Below the pieces are notes generated by a model that had not been told where the DNA came from, ran no database searches, and was given only the letters and a program-made list of their open reading frames with translations. Shown piece after piece: positions 1-8,929 of a DNA stretch of 64,000 nt. Made by a program: the position numbers and the translations under genes. The stretch's first letter is position 1, and the number at the start of each line of letters is the position of its first letter. The stretch is from Nocardia donostiensis (GTDB lineage: Bacteria > Actinomycetota > Actinomycetes > Mycobacteriales > Mycobacteriaceae): contig NZ_MUKP01000011.1 of NCBI RefSeq assembly GCF_002081715.1, positions 1-64,000 on the forward strand. The letters run 5' to 3'.

Positions 1-3000
1 GGCCGCGGTGAAGCCGAACTCGACGATGTGATCGGCATGTTCGTCAACACCCTGGTGCTGCGCTCGCATGTCCCCGGCGAGATCACCTTCGCCGAACTGC
101 TGGCCGCCACCAAGGACACCGACCTGCAGGCGTTCGCGCACGCCGACCTGCCGTTCGAACGGCTCGTCGAACTGCTCAACCCGGAACGCTCCACCGCGCG
201 GCATCCGCTGTTCCAGGTGGCGCTGTCGTTCGAGAACCTGCCGGAGGCCGATTTCGAACTGCCCGACCTGCATGTGGCAGCAGTCGATTTCGACGTCGAC
301 CTCGCCAAATTCGATCTGTCGCTGACCGTGCGGGAAGCCGGTGGCGCCGGTGACTCGGGCGGGGCGGGCATGTACGCCGAATTCGCCTTCGCCCGCGACC
401 TGTTCGACGACGCGACGGTGCAGGTGTTCGCGCAACGCTTCACCAGGCTGCTGACCGCGATCACCACCTCGCCGCAGCAGCCGGTCGGCGATCTGCCGCT
501 GCTGGACGAGGCCGAATACGAACTGCTCACCCATGTGCACGGCGAAGACGTCATGGCCACCGGGTTGCTGCCGGATCTGCTGACCCACGGGGCCCGGCTG
601 AACCCGGACCAGATCGCGGTGCGCTACCAGGGCCGTTCGATCACCTACCGCGAACTCGACGAGTACTCCTCGCGGCTGGCGCGCGTACTCATCGACCGCG
701 GTGTCGGACCGGAGCGTATCGTCGCGCTGTCGTTCCCGCGCTCGTATGAGATGGTGGCCGCGTTCTGGGCGGTCACCAAGGCGGGCGGCGCGCACGTGCC
801 GGTCGATCCGACGTATCCGGAAGACCGGATGCGGCATATGATCAACGACTCCGGCGCGGTGCTCGGCCTCACCGGCAGCGAGTACGTCGACCAGTTGCCG
901 CGCGATGTGCAGTGGCTGCTGCTCGACGACCCGGAGCTGAACGAGCGGATCGACGCACAATCGGCGGAGCCGGTTACCGACGCCGACCGGATCACCTCGC
1001 TGGCCATGCGGCATCCGGCCTATGTCATCTACACCTCCGGCTCGACCGGCCTGCCCAAGGGCGTCATGGTCACCCACACCGGTATCGGTGGCCTGGCGGA
1101 TGTGGCGACGGACCTGTACCACCTGCAACCCCACCATCGGTTCCTGCACATCTGCTCGCCCAGCTTCGACCCGTCGGTGCTGGAATGGGTGTGCGCGGGC
1201 TACACCGGTGCGACGCTGGTGATCGTGCCGTCCACCATCATCGGTGGGCCGGATCTGGCCGAGCTGCTGCGCAGCGAAGGCGTGACACACACGATCATCA
1301 CGCCCGCGGTGCTCGGCACGATGGACCCGTCCGATATGGAGGCGCTGGAAGTGGCGTCCGTCGGCGGTGACGTCACCACACCGGAGCTGCTGGCCAAGTG
1401 GGAGCCGGGACGTAAATACTTCAACGCCTACGGCCCCACCGAGACGACCATCATCTCCTCGTACGCGCGGCTCACCCCGGGCAAGCACATCACCATCGGC
1501 CGCCCGGTGCACGGGATGACCGCGCTGGTGCTCGACGCCCGCCTCAACCCGGTGCCGCCGGGCGTGGCAGGCGAGCTGTATCTGGCCGGTGGTGCGCTGG
1601 CCCGTGGCTACCACAACCGTCCCGACCTCACCGCGGACCGGTTCGTCGCCAACCCGTGGAGCAACGAGGGCGCCCGGATGTACCGCACCGGTGACGTGGT
1701 GCGCTGGTACGCCGAACCGGGGCAGCGGGCGGGTAACGCCGCGACACCGGATGTCGAATGGCACCTCGACTACGTCGGCCGGTCCGATTTCCAGGTGAAG
1801 ATCCGCGGGTTCCGCGTGGAACTCGGCGAGATCGACACTGCGCTGGGCAGGCACCCGGATGTGGAGTTCGCGATCACCCTCGGTCGCGAAACCGCAGCGG
1901 GGGCAACTATTCTGGTTTCGTACGTGCTGGCTGTGCCGGGCCGCACCGTCGACACCGCCGAGGTCACCGAGTTCGTTTCACGCAGCCTGCCGCCGCATAT
2001 GGTTCCCGCGGCGATCGTGGTGCTCGACGAGATCCCGCTGACCCCGGTCGGCAAACTCGACCGCAAGGCGCTGCCGGAACCGGAACTGGCTCCCCGCGAA
2101 TTCCGTGCCCCGGTCACCGAGGTGGAGGCGATCATCGCCGAGGTGTTCGCCGAGGTGCTCGGTGTGGAACAGATCGGCGTCGACGATTCGTTCTTCGCGC
2201 TCGGCGGCGACAGCATCCTGTCCATTCAGCTGGTGTCGCGAGCCAAGGCGCGCGGTGTGGTGTTCACCCCGCGTGACGTGTTCGAACGGCGCAGTGTGGC
2301 TTCGCTTGCCGAAATCGCCACCCGCGGCACCGGTGAACAGGTGCGGCTGACCGAACTGCCCGGCGGCGGTGTCGGCGATATCCCGCTGACGCCGATCATG
2401 GCGCAGATCCTGGGCAGTGCTTCCGGTGAGACGTCGTACCAGCGGTTCTCGCAGTCGATGGCGCTGCGGCTGCCCGCCGGAATCGACCGGGAAACGCTGG
2501 TCGCCACCATCGCGGCCGTGTTCGACCATCACGACGCGCTGCGCAGCAGGCTGCGTCGCGACGGAAGCGACTGGCAGTTCGAGGCGCTGGGCCCGGGCGC
2601 GGTCGATATCGACGCCCTGGTGCACCGGGTCGAGGTGGCCGGCGATATCAGCGAAGCCGAACTGGCCGAGGTCGCGACGGCTGAATTCGATGCCGCCCTG
2701 GGCAGGCTCGATCCGGCGCAGGCGGTGATGGCGCAGTTCGTGTGGTTCGCCTTCGACGGCGAACGGCGCGATGTGCTGCTGATCGCGGCGCATCACTTCG
2801 TCGTCGACGGCGTGTCCTGGCGCATCATCATCCCGGACCTGGCGGTGGCCTGGTCGCAGCTGGTGGCCGGACAGCAGGTCGCGCTGCCCGCCAACGGCAC
2901 GTCGATGCGGCGCTGGGCGCACAGCCTCGTCGAGGCGGCGACCGCCCCGGAACGGACCGCAGAACTCGAATACTGGCAGCGGGTGTCGGGCACCCCCGAT

Positions 3001-5982
3001 CCGCTGCTCGGCGACCGTGCCTTCGACCCGGCGCGCGACACCTTCGCCACGGTGGAGCGGGTCGAGGTGAGCCTGCCCGCCGAGGTCACCGACGCGGTGC
3101 TGACCACCATCCCGGCCAAGTTCCGCGGCGGCGTCAACGACGGCCTGCTCACCGCGCTCGCGTTGGCGATCGCCCGCTGGCGCGGCGAACAGCGGGGCTC
3201 GGCCGCGCTGATCAAACTCGAGGGTCACGGCCGCGAAGAGGATGTCGTGCCCGGCGCGGACCTGTCCCGCACCCTCGGCTGGTTCACCGCCGCCTATCCG
3301 GTGCGGCTCGATCTCTACGGCGCGGACCTGGACGAGGCGTTCTCCGGTGGAGCAGCCTTGGGTGCGCTCGTGAAGTCGGTGAAGGAGCAGTTGCTTGCGG
3401 TGCCGGACAAGGGCCTCGGCTACGGCATGCTGCGGTACCTGAACCCTGAAACCGGTGCGCAGTTGCCCGCCGCGACCCCCGGCCAGATCAGCTTCAACTA
3501 TCTGGGCCGGATGTCGGCCGGGGAGATCCCCGCCGAACTCACCGAACTCGGCTGGGTTCCGGTATCGGATCTGGGACGCCTCGACGTGGACATGGACAAC
3601 GAGATGCCCGCCAACGCGGCGCTCGATATCAACGCCATCGTCACCGACGGCCCCGAGGGGCCGCAGCTCGGAGCATCGTTCGCGTTCCCGTCCGGGCTGC
3701 TGACCCGCGAGCGGGTGCAGGAATTCGCCGACCTGTGGGTGGCTGCGCTGACCGCGCTCGCCGAACACGGGAAGCGACCGGACGCGGGTGGTTTCACCCC
3801 GTCGGATATGCCGCTGGTGCGCATCGGTCAGGACGACCTCGACCGGTGGGAACGTCAGTTCCCGGCGCTGCACGAGGTGTGGCCGCTGTCGCCGCTGCAG
3901 TCCGGTCTGCTGTTCCACGCGCTGATGACCCAGGCCACCGTCGACGTGTACACCATGCAGGCCGTGGTCGACCTTGGCGGCACCCTCGATCCGGTGCGGT
4001 TGCGCGCTGCCGCGCAAGCCGTGCTCGACCGGTACCCGAACCTGCGCACCGCGTTCGTCACCGATTCCGCGGGCCAGCCGGTGCAGGTCGTGCTCGACCA
4101 GCTGGAGGCGCCGTGGCGGGAGGTGGATCTGCGGGATCTGCCCGAGGGTGAGCGGCTGAACGAACTGCGCCGCAAGGTCGCCGAAGACCAGGCAACGCAT
4201 TTCGATATGGCGTCGCCGCCGCTGCTGCGGTTCACGCTGTTCCGCAGCGCCGAACAGCAGTGGCACCTGGCGATCACCACCCACCACATCCTGCTCGACG
4301 GCTGGTCGATGCCGCTGATCATGCGGGACATGCTGGTGCTGTACGCGGTGCACGGCGACCAGGCCACGCTGCCGCGGGTGCCGTCCTACCGCAACTTCCT
4401 CGCCTGGCTGGCCGGGCGCGACCGGGACGCTTCGCTGCGGGCGTGGGCGGCGGCGCTGGACGGCGTCACCGAGCCGACCCAGCTGGCCCCGCAGCCGCGC
4501 GTGGCCGAACAGTACGAGATCGGCAAACTGGTCACCGAGATCGACGCCGACCGCACTCGCCGCATCGTCAAACACGCCGCGGAACTCGGTGTCACGGTGA
4601 ACACGCTGGTGCAGGCCGCGTGGGGCATCCTGCTCGGCAGGCTCACCGGCCGCGCCGACGTGGTGTTCGGTGCGACGGTGTCCGGCCGCCCGGCCGAGCT
4701 GCCCGGGGTGGAGTCGATGGTCGGCCTGTTCATCAATACGCTGCCGGTGCGGCTGCGGATCGACGAGCGGGCCAGCATCGGCGAACTGCTGGAACGGTTG
4801 CAGGGCGAGCAGGCCGATCTGCTAGACCATCACTATGTCGGCCTCACCGATATCCAGCAGGCCGTGGGACAGGGCGCCCTGTTCGACACGCTGATGGTGT
4901 TCGAGTCGTATCCGATGGACAAGGAAGCCATTTCGGCCGCCAGCTCCATCGACGGCATGTCGGTGACCGGTGTCGGCGTCAACGACGCCACCCACTACCC
5001 GATGACGCTGCTGGTGACCGCCGAAGCGACGATCGAGCTGACGCTGAAGTATCTCGACAGCCGGTTCACTGCCGACGAGGTGCAGGTGCTGGCCACCCGT
5101 TTGGAGCGGGTGCTGGAGGCCCTGGTCGGTGACCCGTCCCGTCTGGTCGGTGATATCGACATCCTCGACGCGAGCGAACGCGCCCAGCTGCTCGCCGACT
5201 CCGGGGCGGCGGCAGGCACCGCCGCCGCGGAGCCGGTCGGCCGGGTCGGGGCCCGCACGGTCGCCAAGGTGCTCGCCGAGGTGGTCGAAGAGGATCCGCA
5301 GGCGCCCGCGCTGCTGGTCGGCGACGACGAAATCGCCTACCAGGAGCTGGACCGCCGCTCGTCTCAGCTGGCCCGGCTGCTCATCGAACGCCAGGTCGGC
5401 CCCGGCGATATCGTCGCGGTGACCCTGCCGCGTTCGACCGATGCCGTGGTCGCTGCCTGGGCGGTGCAGAAAGCGGGTGCGGCCTGCCTGTTCGCCGCGG
5501 ACCTTGCCGCGGACGAGATCACCGCTGCGGCTGCGGTCTTCGTCATCGGTGCGGGTGCCGGTAGCCTCCGCCACCTGGACCCGGGCAACGCCGATACCGC
5601 CGCGGAACTCGCCGCGGCCCCCGGCCACCCGGTCTCCTACGCCGACCGCGCCCGCCCCCTCGGCGAGGACCACCCCGCCTTCGTCCTCCCTGTCGACGGC
5701 GGCTGGCGCACCCTCACCCAGACCGAGGCACTGGACCGTGCCGAAGAACTGCGGGAAACGAACGAGATCGACTACGAATCGACCACGTTCGCCACTGCTG
5801 TCTCCGGCCGGTCCGCGGTCGAGGAATTCCTCGCCGCCGCCACCGCGGGCGCCCTCTCGGTCCTGCCCACCGGCGCCGAGGTAGCCGAGGAACTGGAAAC
5901 CGCCGAGGTCAGCCACTGGTTCGCCGCTCCAGGCGAAGACACCTCCGCTGCGGGTGACGAGGTCAGGGTTGTGATGTCCTGA
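1..5982 (+). CDS. Non-ribosomal peptide synthetase, 3' part (C-A-PCP-E-C-pseudoA)
   Basis: The reading frame is open from base 1, so the gene starts upstream; 1993 residues are visible. Domain order by motif: end of a condensation domain (GMFVNTLVLR, nt 34-63); adenylation domain (YTSGSTGLPKGV near nt 1030, NAYGPTETT near 1423, YRTGDVV at 1681, GKLDRKALP near 2050); carrier domain with FFALGGDSI (Ser near nt 2212); epimerization domain (HHFVVDGVSW at 2791, EGHGRE at 3220); second condensation domain (LSPLQSGLLFHALM at 3886, HHILLDGW at 4282, GLFINTLPVR near 4723). The GGDSI carrier variant fits its position before an E domain, so a D-amino acid is probably handed on. Aligned by eye to GrsA, the A-domain pocket reads D,P,L,I,S,G,A,I,I; I do not recognise the substrate. 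From about nt 5250 the protein continues into an adenylation-like N-lobe lacking the usual core motifs and ends without carrier or thioesterase. The product is unknown. Confidence 0.95.
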   Translation, partial: GRGEAELDDVIGMFVNTLVLRSHVPGEITFAELLAATKDTDLQAFAHADLPFERLVELLNPERSTARHPLFQVALSFENLPEADFELPDLHVAAVDFDVDLAKFDLSLTVREAGGAGDSGGAGMYAEFAFARDLFDDATVQVFAQRFTRLLTAITTSPQQPVGDLPLLDEAEYELLTHVHGEDVMATGLLPDLLTHGARLNPDQIAVRYQGRSITYRELDEYSSRLARVLIDRGVGPERIVALSFPRSYEMVAAFWAVTKAGGAHVPVDPTYPEDRMRHMINDSGAVLGLTGSEYVDQLPRDVQWLLLDDPELNERIDAQSAEPVTDADRITSLAMRHPAYVIYTSGSTGLPKGVMVTHTGIGGLADVATDLYHLQPHHRFLHICSPSFDPSVLEWVCAGYTGATLVIVPSTIIGGPDLAELLRSEGVTHTIITPAVLGTMDPSDMEALEVASVGGDVTTPELLAKWEPGRKYFNAYGPTETTIISSYARLTPGKHITIGRPVHGMTALVLDARLNPVPPGVAGELYLAGGALARGYHNRPDLTADRFVANPWSNEGARMYRTGDVVRWYAEPGQRAGNAATPDVEWHLDYVGRSDFQVKIRGFRVELGEIDTALGRHPDVEFAITLGRETAAGATILVSYVLAVPGRTVDTAEVTEFVSRSLPPHMVPAAIVVLDEIPLTPVGKLDRKALPEPELAPREFRAPVTEVEAIIAEVFAEVLGVEQIGVDDSFFALGGDSILSIQLVSRAKARGVVFTPRDVFERRSVASLAEIATRGTGEQVRLTELPGGGVGDIPLTPIMAQILGSASGETSYQRFSQSMALRLPAGIDRETLVATIAAVFDHHDALRSRLRRDGSDWQFEALGPGAVDIDALVHRVEVAGDISEAELAEVATAEFDAALGRLDPAQAVMAQFVWFAFDGERRDVLLIAAHHFVVDGVSWRIIIPDLAVAWSQLVAGQQVALPANGTSMRRWAHSLVEAATAPERTAELEYWQRVSGTPDPLLGDRAFDPARDTFATVERVEVSLPAEVTDAVLTTIPAKFRGGVNDGLLTALALAIARWRGEQRGSAALIKLEGHGREEDVVPGADLSRTLGWFTAAYPVRLDLYGADLDEAFSGGAALGALVKSVKEQLLAVPDKGLGYGMLRYLNPETGAQLPAATPGQISFNYLGRMSAGEIPAELTELGWVPVSDLGRLDVDMDNEMPANAALDINAIVTDGPEGPQLGASFAFPSGLLTRERVQEFADLWVAALTALAEHGKRPDAGGFTPSDMPLVRIGQDDLDRWERQFPALHEVWPLSPLQSGLLFHALMTQATVDVYTMQAVVDLGGTLDPVRLRAAAQAVLDRYPNLRTAFVTDSAGQPVQVVLDQLEAPWREVDLRDLPEGERLNELRRKVAEDQATHFDMASPPLLRFTLFRSAEQQWHLAITTHHILLDGWSMPLIMRDMLVLYAVHGDQATLPRVPSYRNFLAWLAGRDRDASLRAWAAALDGVTEPTQLAPQPRVAEQYEIGKLVTEIDADRTRRIVKHAAELGVTVNTLVQAAWGILLGRLTGRADVVFGATVSGRPAELPGVESMVGLFINTLPVRLRIDERASIGELLERLQGEQADLLDHHYVGLTDIQQAVGQGALFDTLMVFESYPMDKEAISAASSIDGMSVTGVGVNDATHYPMTLLVTAEATIELTLKYLDSRFTADEVQVLATRLERVLEALVGDPSRLVGDIDILDASERAQLLADSGAAAGTAAAEPVGRVGARTVAKVLAEVVEEDPQAPALLVGDDEIAYQELDRRSSQLARLLIERQVGPGDIVAVTLPRSTDAVVAAWAVQKAGAACLFAADLAADEITAAAAVFVIGAGAGSLRHLDPGNADTAAELAAAPGHPVSYADRARPLGEDHPAFVLPVDGGWRTLTQTEALDRAEELRETNEIDYESTTFATAVSGRSAVEEFLAAATAGALSVLPTGAEVAEELETAEVSHWFAAPGEDTSAAGDEVRVVMS

Positions 5983-6022
5983 TTGTGTACCGGGCGGTCT
6001 CACCAGATCGCCCGGTACACAA
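5983..6022 (+). terminator. Hairpin terminator after the NRPS gene
   Basis: Perfect 14-bp inverted repeat immediately after the NRPS stop: arm TTGTGTACCGGGCG at 5983-5996 and its complement at 6009-6022. It extends inward by a G-U and three more pairs to a short loop. No T-tract follows, as is common for high-GC actinobacterial terminators. Confidence 0.75.
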
Positions 6023-6090
6023 CGGGCACCAACAGACGTGGGATTGAAACTTCGTTTCATCCGCCGCGGACGCAGTTCGCGCTCAAAGGC

Positions 6091-6127
6091 CACGCTGCAC
6101 AGTCCGTTCGAGGTCTCGATCGATCCG
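6091..6127. repeat. 37-bp direct repeat, left copy (coding-like tail)
   Basis: Matches 7169-7205 at 31 of 37 positions in the same orientation. On the minus strand both copies read R-I-D-R-D-L-E-R in one frame, with differences partly at third positions. This suggests homologous protein C-termini rather than a non-coding site. Here the frame ends at a stop at 6083-6085, just past the annotated end of the caspase-like gene and one base out of its frame. Confidence 0.6.
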
Positions 6128-6153
6128 ACGGATCTGCTGCCGTAGGGAGCCGG

Positions 6154-6990
6154 TCAGGCGGGCGCGGTCCGCCAAGGGTATCTCGTCCACGCAGGCTCGA
6201 TGTCTTCGCGGGAATCGTCCAACGTCGGTTCGATGACGATCTTCCCGGTCGGTCGCACGCGGACTATCCCGGATGACGCGTAGACATCCCGTTGGATTCC
6301 TGCTTTGTGCACCTCCGCGGCCGCCCACTGACCTGCTTCGGCATCGCGCTGCCCGGTATTGCAACCGAAAAGCACTATCGGACTGTGCGGGCTGCTCGCT
6401 GCCGCATCGATCTCGCCCCGCATCGCGACAAGCAACTTGCCGAACTGGGTTCCATCGGTGGCAACCTCTTGTGAACCGACGGACTCGCGGTAGGGCAGGG
6501 CAGAGGATGAGCCCAGCAGGTCCTGTACTGAGACCGGGTAACCGGTGGGACTGCCGTGCACCGCCACGAAAACGGGCAGATCGTCGCTGTCGGGGTCCCA
6601 CCACGGGGCAGTCTGTGGGGAATCCTCCACAGCGAGCATTTGCTGCCTGCTGTCGACGAGCGTGGTCGGCCAGACAAAATGGAACTGCCGTGCCATCGTC
6701 GGGTCTGTGTTCTGCAGCCAGTCACGGGTTTTGGCGATATCGTCGGGCCGCGTCAGCAGTGAGATGACCTGGATCCGGCCTGTGGGCTGCTGGAATCTAT
6801 CGATCGCAACGTGGCGTGAGTCGAAGGCTATTCTGCTGTCGTCGTCCGTCCAGCCGAACAAGCTCACCGAGTCGACGACGAAATCGCGGGCGTCGTCCAC
6901 TGTGTCGTGCATCGTCTGTGACGCGCTGTCGGTGGCAGCCGAGATCCGCCCGGTCAGTGTCGACCACAGTTCGGAAAGTCGACCGCGCAA
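6154..6990 (-). CDS. Small caspase-like (clan CD type) hypothetical protein
   Basis: A 278-residue soluble protein of unknown function. Two motifs look like the catalytic dyad of caspase/CHAT-type peptidases: FVAVHGSPTGYPV (His-Gly after a hydrophobic strand) and PIVLFGCNTGQ (Cys at the end of a strand). The latter resembles the signature found in very large actinobacterial 'lonely Cys' proteins; the assignment is by motif only. The start is TTG at 6988-6990, preceded in frame by a stop three codons upstream (TGA at 6997-6999), so the N-terminus may be truncated relative to a longer ancestor. The apparent C-terminus (RYPWRTAPA) may be the result of a one-base shift: in the adjacent frame the sequence continues as a plausible helix, ADRARLTGSLRQQIRRIDRD and onward, to a stop at 6083-6085. 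Base composition is visibly less GC-rich than its neighbours, consistent with acquisition. Confidence 0.6.
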   Translation of the reverse strand: MRGRLSELWSTLTGRISAATDSASQTMHDTVDDARDFVVDSVSLFGWTDDDSRIAFDSRHVAIDRFQQPTGRIQVISLLTRPDDIAKTRDWLQNTDPTMARQFHFVWPTTLVDSRQQMLAVEDSPQTAPWWDPDSDDLPVFVAVHGSPTGYPVSVQDLLGSSSALPYRESVGSQEVATDGTQFGKLLVAMRGEIDAAASSPHSPIVLFGCNTGQRDAEAGQWAAAEVHKAGIQRDVYASSGIVRVRPTGKIVIEPTLDDSREDIEPAWTRYPWRTAPA

Positions 6991-7168
6991 TATTGTTCAC
7001 CCGCTGTTGTGGTTCGACGAGAATCGACGGAGCGAGAATCCGCAGCGAAACCATGCCCGCCGTCGTCACTGATTCTATCGGCGGATGAGCGAGGTGTCTG
7101 CGATGTGAACCACAAGCTGGACCGACCGGACCTGCGAACAGGCCACCGCGCGGTAGCGACGAAAAGCT

Positions 7169-7205
7169 CACGCCGCGTGGCCCGTTCGAGGTCGCGATCG
7201 ATCCG
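7169..7205. repeat. 37-bp direct repeat, right copy (remnant gene tail)
   Basis: Partner of 6091-6127. On the minus strand it encodes R-I-D-R-D-L-E-R-A-T-R-R-E-L. The 232 bases between the TTG of the caspase-like gene and the YHS gene hold no convincing gene; this stretch looks like the decayed 3' end of a tandem paralogue. Confidence 0.5.
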
Positions 7206-7222
7206 GGGAATTGCCCCTCAGG

Positions 7223-7831
7223 TCAGGCCGCCGTGTGGTCTTCGAGGAAGACCTTGCGGCAGGACGGAGCGCAGAAGGCGTAGTCGACACCGTCATGGGT
7301 GACCGTGAATTTCGCGGTGTCCCATTCGACCGGCATGCCGCAGACCGGGTCGATAGTGCAGCCCTCCGGGGCTTGGAGTTGTTCGCCGGACGCACGGAAG
7401 TCCTCGGTCATCAGGCGGGTGATTTCGGTGCCGGTGAGAGCACGGCCGAGGGTGCCGATGCAGTATTCGCGCAGGCCGGCGATCTGCACGACGCAATGGG
7501 GTTCGCGGCGTAGGCGTTCGGGGTCGGGTTCGGTGGCGGCGATGGCGTCGGTGATCATCGGGATGATGTGCGTCCCGAATTCCCGGTCGTTCCACGATCC
7601 GGGCACGGTGAGTCGCACCAGATAGCGTGGCGCTCCAGCTGGATCGGGCCCACCGGTTGCCCAGGCGTGTGGCTGCCGGACCAGCACGTGGGCGAACTCG
7701 CGGGCTTTGTTCATCACCGAATCCGGTGCGGCCTCTTCGACCGTCAACGCCATCAGGACGCGGTCGGCGAGGTCGCGTTCGGCTTCGGCGCTCAAGTCAC
7801 GGCCGGAAACGTTTATTTCGATGGTCATCAT
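7223..7831 (-). CDS. YHS-domain protein, last gene of redox operon
   Basis: 202 residues. The C-terminal about 45 residues form a YHS domain, a small Cys-containing metal-associated module, with DPVCGMPV and YAFCAPSCRKVF. The N-terminal about 150 residues (MTIEINVSGRDLSAEAERDL, then a REFAHVLVRQ segment) are not recognised; their strand/helix pattern could be tautomerase-like, but no catalytic Pro1 is visible. The start at 7831 is favoured by GGAG eight bases upstream and by the ATGA overlap with the stop of the DUF1772 gene, which argues for translational coupling. A second ATG follows directly at 7828. Probable role: metal- or thiol-related partner of the redoxin encoded two genes upstream. 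That role is inferred from context. Confidence 0.8.
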   Translation of the reverse strand: MMTIEINVSGRDLSAEAERDLADRVLMALTVEEAAPDSVMNKAREFAHVLVRQPHAWATGGPDPAGAPRYLVRLTVPGSWNDREFGTHIIPMITDAIAATEPDPERLRREPHCVVQIAGLREYCIGTLGRALTGTEITRLMTEDFRASGEQLQAPEGCTIDPVCGMPVEWDTAKFTVTHDGVDYAFCAPSCRKVFLEDHTAA

Positions 7832-8301
7832 GGGTGGGACTCCTTCACTGCTGACAGGACGATCGAGACGATGAGGCCGAACACCACGAGCGCGGTGCCG
7901 ACCCGAGCGACATGGAACAGTTCCCAACGGGACAGGACCTGGGCGTAGTCACCGGCGACGGGGCCGGCAGCCCACTGTTTGATCTGCTGGTTGATCGGTA
8001 CGTTGCCGAAGCGGGTGATCAGGAAGGTCGTCACCGCGAGGATCGCGGCGGCGGTGGCGAGCAAGCGGTTCCGGCCGCGGGTAGACCAAGACAGGGCCAG
8101 GCATCCGGCGATAGTCAGGCCCATCAGCGTCTGCATGACGACTCCGTTGACCGACATCAGCGCCGTGTGAAAGGTGAACCGGACATGCAACGGCACCTCG
8201 CGGAAGGCATAGAGCACATTGACTGCGCCGTACCCGAAGGCGCCCGCGAGCAGGCCGCTGGATACCAGGGCCGTGCCGAAGGTGAGTTGGCGAACGCGCA
8301 T
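7828..8301 (-). CDS. DUF1772-type integral membrane protein
   Basis: 157 residues with four predicted membrane segments (around LTFGTALVSSGLLAGAFGYG, GVVMQTLMGLTIAGCLALSW, LLATAAAILAVTTFLI and VGTALVVFGLIVSIVL). The NVPINQQIKQW motif between the third and fourth segments is typical of the DUF1772/anthrone-oxygenase-like family; some members act on quinone-like substrates, others are uncharacterised. The ATG at 8301 is chosen because it overlaps the upstream TGA by one base and has GGAG eight bases upstream; a longer reading would run into the redoxin gene. It sits in the middle of a tightly coupled three-gene operon. Confidence 0.82.
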   Translation of the reverse strand: MRVRQLTFGTALVSSGLLAGAFGYGAVNVLYAFREVPLHVRFTFHTALMSVNGVVMQTLMGLTIAGCLALSWSTRGRNRLLATAAAILAVTTFLITRFGNVPINQQIKQWAAGPVAGDYAQVLSRWELFHVARVGTALVVFGLIVSIVLSAVKESHP

Positions 8302-8861
8302 CAAGAACGCTCCATGACGTTCGGTGCGACGGCGAGCAATTCGTCGACCGACCACTGGTCGTCGGCGTGGACGCCGTACTTGGCGGCGAGTACCTCTCCG
8401 TCGGGGGCGATGAGGAAATCGGCGGGCAGGCCGAGCCGTCCCCCTTCCGGACGGGCCGGGGGAGCGGGGCGTTCGTCGCGGCGGTTGGCGACGATTTCCG
8501 AAACGACAGCTCGTGCGATGGTGCGCCAGGCACGCGGGTCTAGCAGGGCCCGGGGTGCGGATTCCACGCCGAATTCGCGGTACAGGTCTCGCTGTGGGTC
8601 GGCGATGACGTCCAGCTGTAGGTCGCCGGTGTAGGTGCGGAGTTCCTCGGCGCTGGAATGGAATACGACGACTTCACGGATACCGGCGGCGCGGATCTCC
8701 GCCTGCCTGGCGACGACGGATCGCAGATGCAGATTGCATACGGGGCACCCGGCGAAGCGCCGGAACTGCAGGTGGACCAGGCAGTCGGGGTCGGGGACGG
8801 GCACCTCGTCCCCGCTGACAGCGACGAGGGTGCGGGCGGGCACGGTTGCGGGTGGCGGCAC
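8301..8861 (-). CDS. AhpC/TSA-like thioredoxin-fold redox protein
   Basis: 186 residues of the peroxiredoxin-like (AhpC-TSA_2/SelL-like) group. The redox motif GCPVCNLHL lies in the FRRFAGCPVC context after the first strand, followed by EVVVFHSSAEEL and VIADPQRDLYREFGV, the usual thioredoxin-fold landmarks. It probably acts as a cytosolic thiol peroxidase or disulfide reductant. The start is GTG at 8859-8861 with AAGGAG six bases upstream. It is the first gene of the operon and lies directly downstream of a perfect inverted repeat shared with the divergent TetR gene, so it is probably repressed by that regulator. Confidence 0.85.
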   Translation of the reverse strand: MPPPATVPARTLVAVSGDEVPVPDPDCLVHLQFRRFAGCPVCNLHLRSVVARQAEIRAAGIREVVVFHSSAEELRTYTGDLQLDVIADPQRDLYREFGVESAPRALLDPRAWRTIARAVVSEIVANRRDERPAPPARPEGGRLGLPADFLIAPDGEVLAAKYGVHADDQWSVDELLAVAPNVMERS

Positions 8862-8877
8862 GGACAGCTCCTTAGGT

Positions 8878-8918
8878 GTACAAGATACGCTTACGACTAG
8901 TATGCGCGTATCTTGTAC
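8878..8918. promoter_or_regulatory. TetR operator between the redox operon and its regulator
   Basis: Perfect 13-bp inverted repeat: GTACAAGATACGC at 8878-8890 and its complement at 8906-8918, separated by 15 bases. Each arm contains a TATCTT that could serve as the -10 element, one for each divergent promoter (8881-8886 on the minus strand, 8910-8915 on the plus strand). A protein bound here would block both. The plus-strand transcript would start only a few bases before the GTG of the TetR gene. Confidence 0.8.
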
Positions 8919-8929
8919 GCTGTCAATCC

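Noticed and set aside
1978..4575. 865-residue open frame on the minus strand under the NRPS
   Set aside because: Antisense shadow of a high-GC gene; the plus strand carries unmistakable NRPS motifs throughout and the antisense product is Arg/Gly/Gln-rich without any domain.
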